A stretch of 64,000 nucleotides of DNA from positions 145,054 to 209,053 of the forward strand of contig NZ_JAEANY010000004.1 in the NCBI RefSeq assembly GCF_016019885.1, read 5' to 3'. The notes beneath the pieces are model-generated. The model saw nothing but the letters and a program-made list of their open reading frames with translations. It was not told the origin of the DNA and ran no database searches. This DNA is from Aurantiacibacter sediminis (GTDB lineage Bacteria; Pseudomonadota; Alphaproteobacteria; Sphingomonadales; Sphingomonadaceae). The number at the start of each line of letters is the position of its first letter. Position 1 is the first letter of the stretch. This document shows positions 1-9,408 of the stretch, piece by piece. A program made the position numbers and the translations under genes.

Positions 1-157
1 CCGCAATGCCGATCAGGCGGAAGTCGAAACCACCTTCATCCTCGTAATCATCGCCTTCGAGCCATGGGAGATCCTCATCCTCGTCAGCAAGAGCCAGCTG
101 CTCCTCCTGCTCCAAGGATTCATCCCCGGTCTCGTTTTCATCACCTTGATAGGTCAT
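1..157 (-). CDS. SPOR-domain protein, N-terminal fragment (partial)
   Basis: An open frame starts at an ATG at 157 and runs off the left edge of the window. Its 52 visible residues are strongly acidic (many Glu and Asp) and then reach a short hydrophobic stretch (FDFRLIGIA) that looks like the start of a membrane segment. Only 3 bp separate this start from the argS stop, so the two genes are probably co-transcribed. In sphingomonads the gene after argS usually encodes a membrane-anchored SPOR (peptidoglycan-binding) protein with an acidic N-terminus. The identity is inferred from position and composition, because the SPOR domain itself would lie outside the window. Confidence 0.6.
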   Translation of the reverse strand, partial: MTYQGDENETGDESLEQEEQLALADEDEDLPWLEGDDYEDEGGFDFRLIGIA

Positions 158-160
158 GTG

Positions 161-1909
161 TTACAACTCCTCGACGGCTTCGACCCCCAATAGCGCGAGC
201 CCGTTACGAATTACCTGCCCGATCTGCGCTGACAAGAACAGTCTCGCGGCGGACAAATCGGGCTGCTGTGCCACGATAATGCGCTTTTCCGCATCGTCAT
301 TGCCCAAATTCCAGAAGGCATGGAAGGCGGCTGCGAGGTCATAGAGATAGAAAGCGATCCGGTGCGGTTCGCGCGCGCGGGCAGCAGCTTCGACCTCGCG
401 CGGGAATTGTGCAGCTTGCTTGACCAGTGCCAGATCATCTTCGCCTAGCAATTCCAGTGAATAGCCGGAAGGCTCGATACCCTGCTCATCCGCCTTGCGC
501 AGGATCGAGCAAATCCGCGCATGGGCGTATTGCACGTAGAACACCGGATTATCTTTCGAGGCTTCGACCACTTTGGCAAAGTCGAAATCCATCTGCGCTT
601 CGGGTTTGCGGGTGAGCATGGAGAAGCGAACGACGTCCTTACCCACTTCATCGACCATGTCGGCGATGGTCACGAAATTGCCCGAACGCTTGGACATCTT
701 CGCAGGCTCGCCATCGCGCAGCAGCTGCACCATCTGCACCAGCTTAACATCGAAAGGGATGGGCTTGCCGTCGCCTTCGGACAATGCTGCGACGGCCGCC
801 TTGATGCGCTTCACCGTGCCTGAGTGATCCGCACCCCAGATGTCGATCAGCTCGTCAGCCTTTTCGGCCTTTTGCATGTGATAGGCGAGATCGGCGCCGA
901 AATAGGTCCATTTGCCGCCAGACTTTTTGATCGGGCGGTCCTGATCGTCGCCATATTTGGTGGAGCGGAACAGCGGCAGTTCGACAGGCTCCCAATCCTC
1001 CGGCGGGGCCTTGCCCTTGGGCGCTTCCAGCACACCGTCATAGACAAGGTCATGTTCGCGCAGCCAAGCCTCGGCAGCTTCGGGCTTTTTCGCCGCCTGC
1101 AGCGCCGCTTCGGACGCGAACACGTCGTGTTCGATACCAAGCTTGCCGAGATCGGACTTGATCATGTCCATCATCCGCTCGACAGCAAAGGCGCGGAAGA
1201 TGGGCAGCCACTCCGCCTCATCGGCGGCCTGGTAGCGATCGCCGAATTCGCTTTTCGCATCCTCGCCGACCGAGACGAGATAGGCACCGGGGTAATAACC
1301 TTCGGGAATCTCGCCGATGTCTTCGCCCAATGCTTCGCGGTAGCGCAGGTGCGCCGAGCGGGCGAGCGTATCGACCTGGCTGCCAGCGTCATTCACATAG
1401 TATTCGCGCGTTACCTCATGTCCTGCATATTCCAGCAGGCTGGCGAGTGCATCGCCGACCACCGCGCCGCGGCAATGGCCCATATGCATGGGGCCGGTGG
1501 GGTTGGCTGAGACATATTCGACATTCACGCGCTTGCCCTGCCCCATGGTCGATTTGCCATAGGCATCGCCAAGCGCAGCTATCGCGGCAATTTCCTCGCG
1601 CCATACGATGGGAGCCAGACGCAAATTGATAAAGCCGGGGCCTGCGATTTCAGCGCTTTCGATCAGCGCATCGCGGTCCAGATGTTCGACGATCTTTTCC
1701 GCGAGCGCACGCGGATTGGTCTTCGCCTGCTTGGCCAGCACCATGGCCGCATTGGTGGCGAGATCACCATGCGAGGAATCGCGCGGCGGCTCTACGCTGA
1801 CATTGTGGCGCGGCGTATCGGGCGGCAGCGTGCCTTCCGCCTCAAGCGCGGCGAGCACCGCATCGATTTTCTCCGCAAAAGCGGCGTAAAGAGTGTGTGT
1901 TTCAGACAT
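161..1909 (-). CDS. argS: Arginyl-tRNA synthetase
   Basis: This 582-residue class I aminoacyl-tRNA synthetase charges tRNA-Arg in the cytoplasm. The N-terminal additional domain is followed by the HIGH signature, seen here as HMGH at residues 142-145, and then by KMSKRSGN at about residue 400. The C-terminal DALR anticodon-binding region contains the motif FYVQYAHARI. The length is normal for a bacterial ArgRS. It lies upstream of the acidic SPOR-type gene and downstream of a lipoprotein gene on the same strand. No frameshift is seen. Confidence 0.97.
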   Translation of the reverse strand: MSETHTLYAAFAEKIDAVLAALEAEGTLPPDTPRHNVSVEPPRDSSHGDLATNAAMVLAKQAKTNPRALAEKIVEHLDRDALIESAEIAGPGFINLRLAPIVWREEIAAIAALGDAYGKSTMGQGKRVNVEYVSANPTGPMHMGHCRGAVVGDALASLLEYAGHEVTREYYVNDAGSQVDTLARSAHLRYREALGEDIGEIPEGYYPGAYLVSVGEDAKSEFGDRYQAADEAEWLPIFRAFAVERMMDMIKSDLGKLGIEHDVFASEAALQAAKKPEAAEAWLREHDLVYDGVLEAPKGKAPPEDWEPVELPLFRSTKYGDDQDRPIKKSGGKWTYFGADLAYHMQKAEKADELIDIWGADHSGTVKRIKAAVAALSEGDGKPIPFDVKLVQMVQLLRDGEPAKMSKRSGNFVTIADMVDEVGKDVVRFSMLTRKPEAQMDFDFAKVVEASKDNPVFYVQYAHARICSILRKADEQGIEPSGYSLELLGEDDLALVKQAAQFPREVEAAARAREPHRIAFYLYDLAAAFHAFWNLGNDDAEKRIIVAQQPDLSAARLFLSAQIGQVIRNGLALLGVEAVEEL

Positions 1910-1951
1910 GCCGGGCCGGTTAGCCTTTTTGCATGCCAGGGGGAAGGCTCT

Positions 1952-1978
1952 GATTGTGCCCCGAGGGGGCGATCAATC
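1952..1978 (-). terminator. Hairpin at the end of the lipoprotein gene
   Basis: GATTG/CAATC outer arms (1952-1956 and 1974-1978) and GCCCC/GGGGC inner arms (1958-1962 and 1966-1970) form an interrupted stem with a GAG loop. It overlaps the stop codon of the lipoprotein gene. There is no clear T-run, so this could be a terminator or a mRNA-stabilising hairpin ahead of argS. Confidence 0.4.
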
Positions 1979-2627
1979 AGCGGGTCGCGTTATATTCCAA
2001 CTGCTCGTCTTCGAGCTGGAACCCGATGAGCAGCTCGAATGTCGCACGAGCAACTGCGGCGCGGACTTCCGGCTCGGTCAGCGGATCGACTGCAGCGGAG
2101 AGATCGCCGGCGCGGCGGCGGCGGGTAATACGCTCACGAATATCTTCCGGGAGCGTTGCGGCTGCACGATCGACGAAAGCGCCGGCTGTGCCGGTTGTCT
2201 GGGCGCGCGCCTGACCGTCTGCAAAATTCAGCGTAACAGTGCCAATCCGCTTCGAGACCACCGAGTTTCCGCCGCGCATCACGGTCGAGAAGAAAGGCAA
2301 TTCAACGGTACGCGCGCCGCTGGTGTTCCGGCGCTGGGCGACAACGTCAAAGGTTGCGTTGGTGTAGACCTGCGCACCCGTTTCATCGCACGTACTCTGG
2401 ACGTTGGTGATCGCTGCGGTAACATCCAGCGCGTCTGCGGTGCGAGCACCGGGCGTTGTAAACAGCGTCACATCGCCGGTGTAATTCGGCACACCCACTG
2501 CCGGACATACGGAGCGCAAAGCCGTGATCCCGACGCCCTGATCGACGACAAGCTCTCCCTCGCCCGAACAGGCGGCGAGCAGCATTGCAGATGCGGATGC
2601 GGCGAAAAAGGCGGGGCGAAACTGCAT
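1977..2627 (-). CDS. Putative lipoprotein of unknown function
   Basis: The product has 216 residues. The N-terminus is a lipoprotein signal peptide with lipobox LAAC and the lipidated cysteine at residue 20, so the mature protein should be membrane-anchored in the periplasm. The rest (VCPAVGVPNYTGDVTLF..., with later beta-rich and Arg-rich stretches) matches no family I can name with confidence; similar lipoproteins are common in sphingomonads. The ATG at 2627 is chosen because AAGGA lies 6-7 nt upstream and because it starts the signal peptide. A longer reading of the frame would run antisense into ispH and is not credible. Confidence 0.85.
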   Translation of the reverse strand: MQFRPAFFAASASAMLLAACSGEGELVVDQGVGITALRSVCPAVGVPNYTGDVTLFTTPGARTADALDVTAAITNVQSTCDETGAQVYTNATFDVVAQRRNTSGARTVELPFFSTVMRGGNSVVSKRIGTVTLNFADGQARAQTTGTAGAFVDRAAATLPEDIRERITRRRRAGDLSAAVDPLTEPEVRAAVARATFELLIGFQLEDEQLEYNATR

Positions 2628-2759
2628 ATACGTCCTTAAACCTGCGCGGCCGGGCATCGGCCTGTCTTGAATATCGGAGGGAGAGAAACGAAATCTCTTT
2701 TCCGAAAGAAGTGCCCCTAGCCCTTTCGCGGGGCAGCCACAACCGCTAGAGCTGACAGT

Positions 2760-3734
2760 ATGAACGCCCCCTTTCAGGAAAATCGCTCCGGCGAGAAAAA
2801 ATCGCCGCTCAAGGTCTTGATTGCAGCGCCGCGCGGCTTTTGCGCGGGCGTGGATCGCGCGATCGAGATCGTGGAACGCTCCATCGAACGCTATGGCGCG
2901 CCGGTCTATGTGCGGCACGAAATCGTGCATAATCGCTATGTGGTCGAGGGCCTGCGCGAAAAAGGGGCTATTTTCGTCGAGGAATTGGATGAAGTGCCGG
3001 ACGATGCACCGGTGGTATTCAGCGCGCATGGCGTGCCCAAATCCGTACCCGCAGAGGCCGAGCGGCGTGAGATGATCTATCTCGATGCCACTTGCCCCCT
3101 GGTAAGCAAGGTGCACCGCCAGGCCGAACGGCAGATCGAGAAAGGCCAGCACATCATCTTCATCGGCCATCAGGGCCACCCGGAAGTGATCGGCACAATG
3201 GGTCAAGTTCCCGAAGGCCGGATGACGCTGGTCGAAACTGTCGATGACGTTGCGAAGCTGTCATTCACCGAGGAAGACGACCTCGCCTTCCTGACCCAGA
3301 CGACTCTATCGGTCGACGATACGGCAGATGTCATCCGCGCTCTGAAGACGCGCTATCCGCAGATCATCGCCCCCAAGGCGGAAGACATCTGTTACGCCAC
3401 ATCAAACAGGCAGGCATCTGTGAAAGCCATCGCCGGTGAATGCCAACTTGTGCTGGTGATCGGCGCGCCCAATTCGTCCAACTCTTTGCGGCTGGTCGAA
3501 GTGGCAGAGCGCATGGGTGCAACATCCTACCTCATACAGCGGGCGGACGAAATCGATCCGGCCTGGCTGGAGAATGTCGATACGGTCGGCGTCACCGCCG
3601 GCGCTTCGGCTCCTGAAGTGCTCGTGCGCGAAGTGCTCGCAAAGCTCGGCGAGATGTGTGACGTAACCGAAGAGACCGTCCGGACGACCGAAGAGAAAAT
3701 GATCTTCAAACTGCCTCGCCAGCTGACCGAATAG
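2760..3734 (+). CDS. ispH: 4-hydroxy-3-methylbut-2-enyl diphosphate reductase
   Basis: This 324-residue IspH/LytB enzyme catalyses the last step of the MEP isoprenoid pathway, reducing HMBPP to IPP and DMAPP with a [4Fe-4S] cluster. The three cluster cysteines are visible in [11 protein letters not shown] near the N-terminus, [11 protein letters not shown] in the middle and [10 protein letters not shown] near residue 215. The length is typical. It is divergent from the lipoprotein gene and is followed 8 bp later by thrB, then rnhA, an arrangement often seen in sphingomonads. Confidence 0.97.
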   Translation: MNAPFQENRSGEKKSPLKVLIAAPRGFCAGVDRAIEIVERSIERYGAPVYVRHEIVHNRYVVEGLREKGAIFVEELDEVPDDAPVVFSAHGVPKSVPAEAERREMIYLDATCPLVSKVHRQAERQIEKGQHIIFIGHQGHPEVIGTMGQVPEGRMTLVETVDDVAKLSFTEEDDLAFLTQTTLSVDDTADVIRALKTRYPQIIAPKAEDICYATSNRQASVKAIAGECQLVLVIGAPNSSNSLRLVEVAERMGATSYLIQRADEIDPAWLENVDTVGVTAGASAPEVLVREVLAKLGEMCDVTEETVRTTEEKMIFKLPRQLTE

Positions 3735-3742
3735 GCCGCTTT

Positions 3743-4699
3743 GTGGCGGTCTACACGCAGCTTTCTGCAGAAACGCTGAGCGATCTCATCTCGCATTACG
3801 ACGTGGGCGAGCTCGTTTCGGCCAAAGGCATTGCCGAGGGCATTTCCAATTCCAACTGGCTGGTGGAAACTACGACCAGCCGGTTCATCCTGACCATGTA
3901 CGAGCGGCGCATCGACATTGCCGATCTGCCGTTTTTCCTTGGACTGCTCGATCATCTGTCCGCCAAGGGGCTGCCCGTTCCGCGCACGATCCACGATACA
4001 TCGGGGGCCGCCTCGCGCATGATAGATGGCAAGGCAGTGGCGCTGATCGAATTCCTGCCGGGTGTTTCGATCGACAATCCCACCCCTTCACAAGCACACA
4101 ATGTCGGCGCGGTGCTCGCGCGCCTGCACCTTGCCGCGGACGATTATCCGGGACGGCGGACGAATGATCTGGGGCCTGACACTTCACTGCACGTGCTCGA
4201 ACAGTGCGGGGCAGAGGCATTGGCTAGGATCGACGCAGAACTGCCTGAAATGCTTCCAATGGCCCGATCGATTGCCGCCGACTGGCCGAAGGATTTGCCG
4301 CGGTCAGTCATCCATTCGGACCTGTTCCCGGACAATGTGCTGATGCTGGGCGACGAAGTCAGCGGACTGATCGATTTCTATTTCGCCTGCCACGATATGA
4401 CTGCCTATGACCTGGCGGTTACGCATGCCGCGTGGAGTTTTGACCATGACGGTCGCAGCTTTCGCTCAGATATCGGCAGCGCCTTGATCGGCGGCTATCA
4501 ATCGGTGCGCGCGTTGAGTGTCGCAGAACGCGCGGCAATGCCCATTTTGGCGCGGGGCGCGTGCATGCGATTCATCTCCAGCCGGACGCAGGACTGGATC
4601 GATACACCGACAGATGCGCTCGTCACCCGTAAAGACCCGATGGATTTCGTCCGCCGCTTGCAATTCTACCAAAGCAATGGTGCAGAGCTCTTCGCATGA
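3743..4699 (+). CDS. thrB: Homoserine kinase (kinase-fold type)
   Basis: This 318-residue enzyme belongs to the ThrB type II/APH-like family, which phosphorylates homoserine in threonine biosynthesis and is unrelated to the GHMP-type enzyme. The catalytic loop is [13 protein letters not shown] and the metal-binding motif is [10 protein letters not shown]. The GTG at 3743 is used as start; it lies 8 bp after the ispH stop. The gene ends in an ATGA overlap with rnhA (4696-4699), which points to translational coupling. Confidence 0.94.
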   Translation: MAVYTQLSAETLSDLISHYDVGELVSAKGIAEGISNSNWLVETTTSRFILTMYERRIDIADLPFFLGLLDHLSAKGLPVPRTIHDTSGAASRMIDGKAVALIEFLPGVSIDNPTPSQAHNVGAVLARLHLAADDYPGRRTNDLGPDTSLHVLEQCGAEALARIDAELPEMLPMARSIAADWPKDLPRSVIHSDLFPDNVLMLGDEVSGLIDFYFACHDMTAYDLAVTHAAWSFDHDGRSFRSDIGSALIGGYQSVRALSVAERAAMPILARGACMRFISSRTQDWIDTPTDALVTRKDPMDFVRRLQFYQSNGAELFA

Positions 4700-5136
4700 A
4701 ACATGTCGAAATTTTCACCGATGGTGCCTGCAAGGGCAATCCCGGACCGGGCGGCTGGGGCGCATTGTTGCGCATGGGGCGGCATGAAAAGGAGCTGGTC
4801 GGCGCCGAGCCCGAAACCACCAACAACCGGATGGAAATGACCGCCGCGATCAAGGCGCTCGGCGCACTGATCGAGCCGTGCGAAGTAACGCTCTACACGG
4901 ACAGCAAATATCTGATCGATGGCATCACGAGGTGGGTCCACGGCTGGAAAAAGCGCGGCTGGGTCAACGCCAGCAAGAAGCCAGTGAAGAATGCCGATCT
5001 GTGGCACGACCTGATTGAGGTAGCATCCACCCATAAGATCAACTGGCAATGGGTGAAGGGCCACAATGGCCATCCGGAAAACGAGCGTGTCGATCAGCTC
5101 GCCAGCGATGCGGCTGACGCGATAAGTCGCGGCTAA
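4696..5136 (+). CDS. rnhA: Ribonuclease HI
   Basis: This 146-residue enzyme cleaves the RNA strand of RNA-DNA hybrids, for example R-loops and Okazaki primers. All catalytic carboxylates can be found: [16 protein letters not shown] (first Asp), [10 protein letters not shown] (Glu), [12 protein letters not shown] (second Asp) and NERVDQLA (last Asp). The start overlaps the thrB stop by 4 bp. A bidirectional terminator follows, and the next gene is convergent. Confidence 0.97.
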   Translation: MKHVEIFTDGACKGNPGPGGWGALLRMGRHEKELVGAEPETTNNRMEMTAAIKALGALIEPCEVTLYTDSKYLIDGITRWVHGWKKRGWVNASKKPVKNADLWHDLIEVASTHKINWQWVKGHNGHPENERVDQLASDAADAISRG

Positions 5137-5152
5137 TTTCGCTCGGGCATGA

Positions 5153-5186
5153 AAAAGGCCAGCCCCGCACGGGACCGGCCTTCTTC
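5153..5186. terminator. Bidirectional terminator between rnhA and the YegP-like gene
   Basis: AAGGCC (5155-5160) pairs with GGCCTT (5177-5182) around a GC-rich interior. TTCTTC follows on the plus strand and TTTTTC on the minus strand. It lies between two convergent genes, as expected for a shared terminator. Confidence 0.7.
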
Positions 5187-5206
5187 AAATCCGCTGCTGA
5201 AAAGCC

Positions 5207-5383
5207 TTAGCTCTCGTCGACGATCTTCGCGCCGGGGCCATTCTTCTGGATCGATTCGATAGCATTCTTGGCGCTGGCCTTGGACGAATAGCCTTCGGTC
5301 GAAAACATGATCTCGTCATTATATTTGAAGCGGACACGAAATTCGCCGGCCTTGTCCTTATAAATCTGGAAATGATGCGCCAT
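5207..5383 (-). CDS. YegP/DUF1508-family small protein
   Basis: This short gene encodes 58 residues beginning MAHHFQIYKDKAGEFRVRF and continuing with YNDEIMFSTEGYSSKASAKN. That is the DUF1508 (YegP) fold: a single beta-beta-beta-alpha unit with the characteristic EGYSSKASAKNAIESI stretch. GGAGAG lies 8 nt upstream of the ATG, which supports the start. Many YegP proteins carry two tandem copies of the unit; this one has a single copy. The function of the family is not established. The gene is convergent with rnhA. Confidence 0.92.
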   Translation of the reverse strand: MAHHFQIYKDKAGEFRVRFKYNDEIMFSTEGYSSKASAKNAIESIQKNGPGAKIVDES

Positions 5384-5456
5384 GGAAATGCTCTCCTCTA
5401 GTGGTTGTAATCTTCAAGCTGAATTGGCGGCAGCATAACAAATTGACACCGCTTGG

Positions 5457-6566
5457 CTAGGCCACCGGGAGGGCAAAGCGATCTGGCGTGTATAAATTTA
5501 CATCCAGAGCCTCGGTCATGGCATCCCGGTCCTGTCCGCTGGCCAATTGTGCGCCGAGGCGCGCAGCGGCAGGCGCGGTCTGGATTCCGTAGCCGCCCTG
5601 GCCGGCGAACCAGAACAAGCCATCCAGCTCGGGATCGAAGCCGTAAACCGGCAGGCGATCTGGTGAAAAGCTGCGCAGCCCCGCCCATTTGTGCTCCACC
5701 GCCTCGATTTCCCAATCGACCACGTGCTGGAACCGATCGATCGCGAGCGCGATGTCCATCTCTTCAGGCGCGGCATCGCATGGCTCCGATGGCGTTTCAT
5801 CATGCGGACTGAGCCAAAGCTTCCCGCTTTCCGGGCGGAAATAGAAGTCGCCCGAGAGATCGAGCGTAAGAGGCAGGTCGGCAGGCGCTGACGGATTGAC
5901 GCGCAATTGCGCCACTGTTCGGCGTAGCGGCTGGATGCCTATCGGACGCGCGCCGCACAATAGCGAGACACTGTCTGCCCAGGCTCCCGCGGCATTGATC
6001 ACCACAGCCGCACGCACTTCTCCGGCGGTCCCGAAATCGAGCCGCCAGTCCGCCCCGTCTCGCGCTGCCGCGGCCAAACGGTGACGGGTTCGCAATTCGA
6101 CCCGGCCTTTTCGCGCAAGCGAGAGGTAGTGCTGATGTAGGCCGCCCACATCGATGTCCGCGCAATTGGGCTGGCTGAGAGCGTGATCCCATCCCGGCAG
6201 CACGCCGGGCAGCATCTGCTCCAGCCCCGCACGATCCAATCGCCTGATCGTCACGTCAGAATCGGCGAAGCGTTCGAGAAAGCTGTCGACTTCCTCTTCC
6301 TGCCCCGCGCGCCCGACATACAAACCGCCGCGCGGCGTCAGGAAACCGCCCTCCTGAAGATACGGGCCCGAAGCCAGCGTCAGCGGAACGATATCGGGGC
6401 CGCCGTAACACTCTTCGCGAAAGGCAGCGGACCGACCCGTCGTGTGATAACCCGGACGATCCTCTGCCTCGGCCAGCAACACGCGGCCATGCGGAGCGAG
6501 TTCGGCAGCGATACTCGCCCCGGCCATGCCCGCGCCGATTACAGCGAAGTCGAACGTCTCACTCAT
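5457..6566 (-). CDS. FAD-dependent amine/D-amino-acid oxidoreductase (DauA-like)
   Basis: This 369-residue DAO-family flavoenzyme starts with the dinucleotide-binding motif VIGAGMAGASIA (residues 9-20). The motif PGYHTTGRSAAF (38-49) and the C-terminal GQGGYGIQTAPA both resemble the D-arginine dehydrogenase (DauA) group of soluble FAD dehydrogenases. Family knowledge suggests oxidation of a D-amino acid or similar amine; the substrate cannot be read from the sequence. The start codon overlaps the stop of the upstream hydrolase (ATGA, 6563-6566), so the two are probably translated together. Confidence 0.85.
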   Translation of the reverse strand: MSETFDFAVIGAGMAGASIAAELAPHGRVLLAEAEDRPGYHTTGRSAAFREECYGGPDIVPLTLASGPYLQEGGFLTPRGGLYVGRAGQEEEVDSFLERFADSDVTIRRLDRAGLEQMLPGVLPGWDHALSQPNCADIDVGGLHQHYLSLARKGRVELRTRHRLAAAARDGADWRLDFGTAGEVRAAVVINAAGAWADSVSLLCGARPIGIQPLRRTVAQLRVNPSAPADLPLTLDLSGDFYFRPESGKLWLSPHDETPSEPCDAAPEEMDIALAIDRFQHVVDWEIEAVEHKWAGLRSFSPDRLPVYGFDPELDGLFWFAGQGGYGIQTAPAAARLGAQLASGQDRDAMTEALDVNLYTPDRFALPVA

Positions 6567-7543
6567 CCCGTCAGCTTTCGCTCCAGGAAATCATCGATGG
6601 CTTCCAAAGCTCGATTTCGCACGGAGTCTTCTTCGCGAAGGATTTCATGCCGCGCTTCGGATCCGAAAGTCAGGTGGTCGACATCGGGCAGGCGTGCAAT
6701 GGCGCTTCGGATTGCCGCCGGGCTCACAAGCCTGTCCGCATTGGTCGCGATCACAAACACGGGCAGATCCACCGCTTCGAGCGCGCCCTTCGTGAAGATC
6801 TTTGCCGTGCTGTGATAAGCGGCATTCACCCAGCCCCAGCTGCCGGGGCCAAGCTCCAGCTCGGGGCGACTCTCGCGCCACCACAGTTCATCGGCATAGC
6901 GATCCTCATCATGGGTCAGCAGCGTATTGCGCAGGCCGGGCTTGGCACCGGGTTTTTCACTCATTTTCCATGCGGGACGTTTGGGATCGCCAATGCGCGC
7001 CATCATGCTGGCAAAGCCGCGCTTGACCGGGAGCGGCAGATGCTCGGGCATAGTGTCGAGCATGGGTGCGGAAAGAATCAATGCGTCAGGCGCAGGAGAT
7101 AGCGCCTCGTCGATCACCGCGCGCAAAGTCAGGTGGCCGCCCATGGAGTGGCCTGCCAGCACGCGCGGGCCGGAATGGCGAGCGGCCCATGTCCCCCAGA
7201 AGGCGGCGAGGTCTGCCACCCACAGATCGAAATCGTCGATATGGCCCGTTGCCTTGTCATTGCCGAGACGACCCGATCCGCCCTGCCCACGCCAATCCGC
7301 CGCCGAAACCCGCCAGCCCTGCAGGCGCCAATGCTCGAAGGTTTCGATATATTTCTCATAGGCATCGCCGCGCCCTGCCATGAACAGCATCGCGCCTTTT
7401 GGAGCGATGCCGGCGGGCGGGTCCGGCCAGTCGATATGGCGGATCTGGTGCCCGTCAGGCGCATGCCACATGCCCTCTCGCGCATCGGCCGGAATGGCCC
7501 TGCGATCGAATGCGGCAGCGATGACGCTTATGCTTTGGCTAAT
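6563..7543 (-). CDS. Alpha/beta hydrolase, lysophospholipase-like
   Basis: About 326 residues belong to the serine hydrolase (Hydrolase_4, PldB-like) family. The nucleophile elbow is GHSMGG, preceded by an oxyanion-region GRGDAYEKY and a DWRGQGGSGR motif typical of lysophospholipase L2-like enzymes; the C-terminal part keeps HLTFGSEARHEIL with the likely catalytic His. The start is a problem. The only strong ribosome binding site (AGGAGG, 7549-7554) is 5 nt upstream of an ATT codon at 7543, with no ATG, GTG or TTG in frame until the ATG at 7471. A TTG at 7603 is in frame but has no ribosome binding site and abuts the cpaA start region. I place the start at ATT with low certainty; the coding identity is firm. 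Confidence 0.82.
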   Translation of the reverse strand: MSQSISVIAAAFDRRAIPADAREGMWHAPDGHQIRHIDWPDPPAGIAPKGAMLFMAGRGDAYEKYIETFEHWRLQGWRVSAADWRGQGGSGRLGNDKATGHIDDFDLWVADLAAFWGTWAARHSGPRVLAGHSMGGHLTLRAVIDEALSPAPDALILSAPMLDTMPEHLPLPVKRGFASMMARIGDPKRPAWKMSEKPGAKPGLRNTLLTHDEDRYADELWWRESRPELELGPGSWGWVNAAYHSTAKIFTKGALEAVDLPVFVIATNADRLVSPAAIRSAIARLPDVDHLTFGSEARHEILREEDSVRNRALEAIDDFLERKLTG

Positions 7544-7548
7544 TTCAA

Positions 7549-7554
7549 CCTCCT
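7549..7554 (-). promoter_or_regulatory. AGGAGG ribosome binding site in front of an ATT codon
   Basis: A perfect Shine-Dalgarno sequence lies 5 nt upstream of an in-frame ATT codon (7543-7541). The TTG that overlaps its 3' end is out of frame and reaches a stop within seven codons. This site is the main evidence for where the hydrolase begins. Confidence 0.6.
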
Positions 7555-7621
7555 GCCCTTGGTTACTATTTGGTAAGCCATAAGCGCTAGCACGAGCATC
7601 CAAGGGATATTTGGGGGCTTT

Positions 7622-8158
7622 ATGCTAGACGATCCAATCAAGTACGGACTGCTTGCGGCATTGGCAATTGCGCTGATCATCGCAGCTATCACCGATCTCA
7701 AAAGCCGCCGCATCGCGAACAAGCTGAATGCGGCGATTGCTCTTGGCGCACCGCTGTTCTGGTTTGCTTCGGGCATGAGCTTTCTGCCGTCTGGCGATGG
7801 CTGGTTCGAACCGACCAGCGTCGTGATGCAGCTTGCCCTCGCTCTCGTGACCTTTGCCGTGCTTTCCGTTTTATTCGCTTTGAGGTGGATGGGAGGAGGC
7901 GATGTAAAGCTCCTGACCGCGCTCGCGTTATGGATCGCTCCAGCAACTTTCGGAAAGCTGCTTATCATGATGGCGCTACTCGGCGGCGTACTGACTTTAG
8001 TCTTCGGGTCGATCAACGTCATGTCCCGCCGCCACTCAAAAAGCAGCGAGAAAAATCCACTTACCATTCCATATGGCGTGGCCATCGCACTCGCCGGCCT
8101 GTGGGCCATCGGCACATTCTATCTTCCCGCATCGGCAGCCGCCGGTGTGACGGGGTGA
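7622..8158 (+). CDS. cpaA: Prepilin peptidase of the Tad/Flp pilus
   Basis: This 178-residue integral membrane aspartyl protease belongs to the A24 (TadV/CpaA) family, which cleaves the leader from Flp prepilins. Both catalytic aspartates are present, in AITDLKSRRIANKLN near residue 25 and in MGGGDVKLL near residue 98. About five or six hydrophobic helices can be seen. It lacks the N-terminal methylase domain of PilD, as is usual for the Tad type. It is the first gene of the pilus cluster and is divergent from the hydrolase gene. Confidence 0.92.
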   Translation: MLDDPIKYGLLAALAIALIIAAITDLKSRRIANKLNAAIALGAPLFWFASGMSFLPSGDGWFEPTSVVMQLALALVTFAVLSVLFALRWMGGGDVKLLTALALWIAPATFGKLLIMMALLGGVLTLVFGSINVMSRRHSKSSEKNPLTIPYGVAIALAGLWAIGTFYLPASAAAGVTG

Positions 8159-8233
8159 ACCTCATTTTAACCATTGTCGGTCTATCCCGACCGCAACGTA
8201 ATCCGAGATCCAAATAAGGGGGCTTGACGCACC

Positions 8234-9340
8234 ATGGACAAGAAGAAGCTCATTTTGTTGGTAGGGGCACTGGTCATTGCGATCGGTACGGCCCTTGCTG
8301 CCCGGAGCATGTTCGCCGGCGCGGCGGCTCCTGAAGTCGAAGCTGCCGAACCGGAGCCGCAAGGCCCCAAAGTGCTGGTTGCGAAACGCAGCCTGCCGGT
8401 CGGCACGATCATTACTGCAGATGCGGTGGGCTACCAGCTCTGGCCGCAGGAACTGGTGCAAGACGCCTATTTCATCGACGGTGAAGCTGACATGGAGCAG
8501 CTGCTGGGTACGGTTGTTCGCAACCCGATGACGGCAGGTGAGCCGGTGACACAAGGTTCGCTCGTATCGCCTGGCGATCGCGGCTTCCTTGCCGCTGCGC
8601 TCGGCCCGGGCATGCGCGCTGTGACCGTTCCGGTTAGTGCACGCACCGGTGTGGCAGGCTTTGTCTTCCCGGGTGACCGCGTCGACATGATGCTGACCCA
8701 GACCGTGACGGGTGAAGGCGGCGGTGCAGGGCAAGCTCTGCAGGCGGCTGAAACCATCCTTACCAATCTGCGCGTCCTGGCGACCGACCAGTCGACCGAA
8801 ACCACGCAAACCGAAGACGGCCGCACCGTGGTTCGCGCATTCCGTACGGTGACGCTGGAAGTGACCCCGCGCATTGCCGAACAGATCGCGGTTGCACAGA
8901 CGATCGGTACGATCAGCCTGGCGCTGCGTTCGATCGCCGACAACCAGACCGAGCTTGAGCGCGCTATTGCCTCTGGCGATATCGACCTGCCCGATGATGC
9001 AACGCCCGAAGAAGAAGAAGCATTGCTTCGTTCTGCCTCCGCACGTCCGGGTGAAGGTGCCAGCTCTTACCAAACCGGCGGCGATGTCTCTCGCTTCCAG
9101 CGTAGCACGGTTCCCTCGCGCGCTCCGGCTCCGCAGCCTGACAATGCCCAGCCTGCACCGGCACCTGGCGGTGCACTAGCTCCGGCCGTCCAGATGGGCC
9201 CCTCGGTCCGTGTGACCCGTGGCCAGAACACCACTGTTGAACCGGTCGACCGCGGCGCAGGCGCTCTGCTTGATCGCCAGGCTGGAGCCATGGGCCAGGG
9301 TGCCCGGGTCGCTCCGGTCGGCATGTCGACCCTGCGGTGA
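8234..9340 (+). CDS. cpaB: Flp pilus assembly protein CpaB/RcpC
   Basis: This 368-residue periplasmic protein has one N-terminal membrane anchor (residues 5-22). A SAF-type domain begins around VLVAKRSLPVGTIITADAV, and an RcpC/CpaB beta-domain follows (VTVPVSARTGVAGFVFPGDRVDMM). The last 90 residues are rich in Pro, Ala and Gln and look disordered. CpaB-type proteins help assemble the outer-membrane secretin of the Tad machine. The stop overlaps the region just before cpaC, so co-expression is likely. Confidence 0.93.
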   Translation: MDKKKLILLVGALVIAIGTALAARSMFAGAAAPEVEAAEPEPQGPKVLVAKRSLPVGTIITADAVGYQLWPQELVQDAYFIDGEADMEQLLGTVVRNPMTAGEPVTQGSLVSPGDRGFLAAALGPGMRAVTVPVSARTGVAGFVFPGDRVDMMLTQTVTGEGGGAGQALQAAETILTNLRVLATDQSTETTQTEDGRTVVRAFRTVTLEVTPRIAEQIAVAQTIGTISLALRSIADNQTELERAIASGDIDLPDDATPEEEEALLRSASARPGEGASSYQTGGDVSRFQRSTVPSRAPAPQPDNAQPAPAPGGALAPAVQMGPSVRVTRGQNTTVEPVDRGAGALLDRQAGAMGQGARVAPVGMSTLR

Positions 9341-9408
9341 TCGCCATGACCCAGACAAAACATTCTAATCGCTCAATTTCCCGCGGGAATTTTCCGAAAG
9401 GCAAGACT

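Noticed and set aside
2628-3206. N-terminal extension of the lipoprotein gene running antisense into ispH
   Set aside because: The lipobox signal peptide and ribosome binding site place the start at 2627; the extension has no domain and would cover the first 450 bp of ispH.
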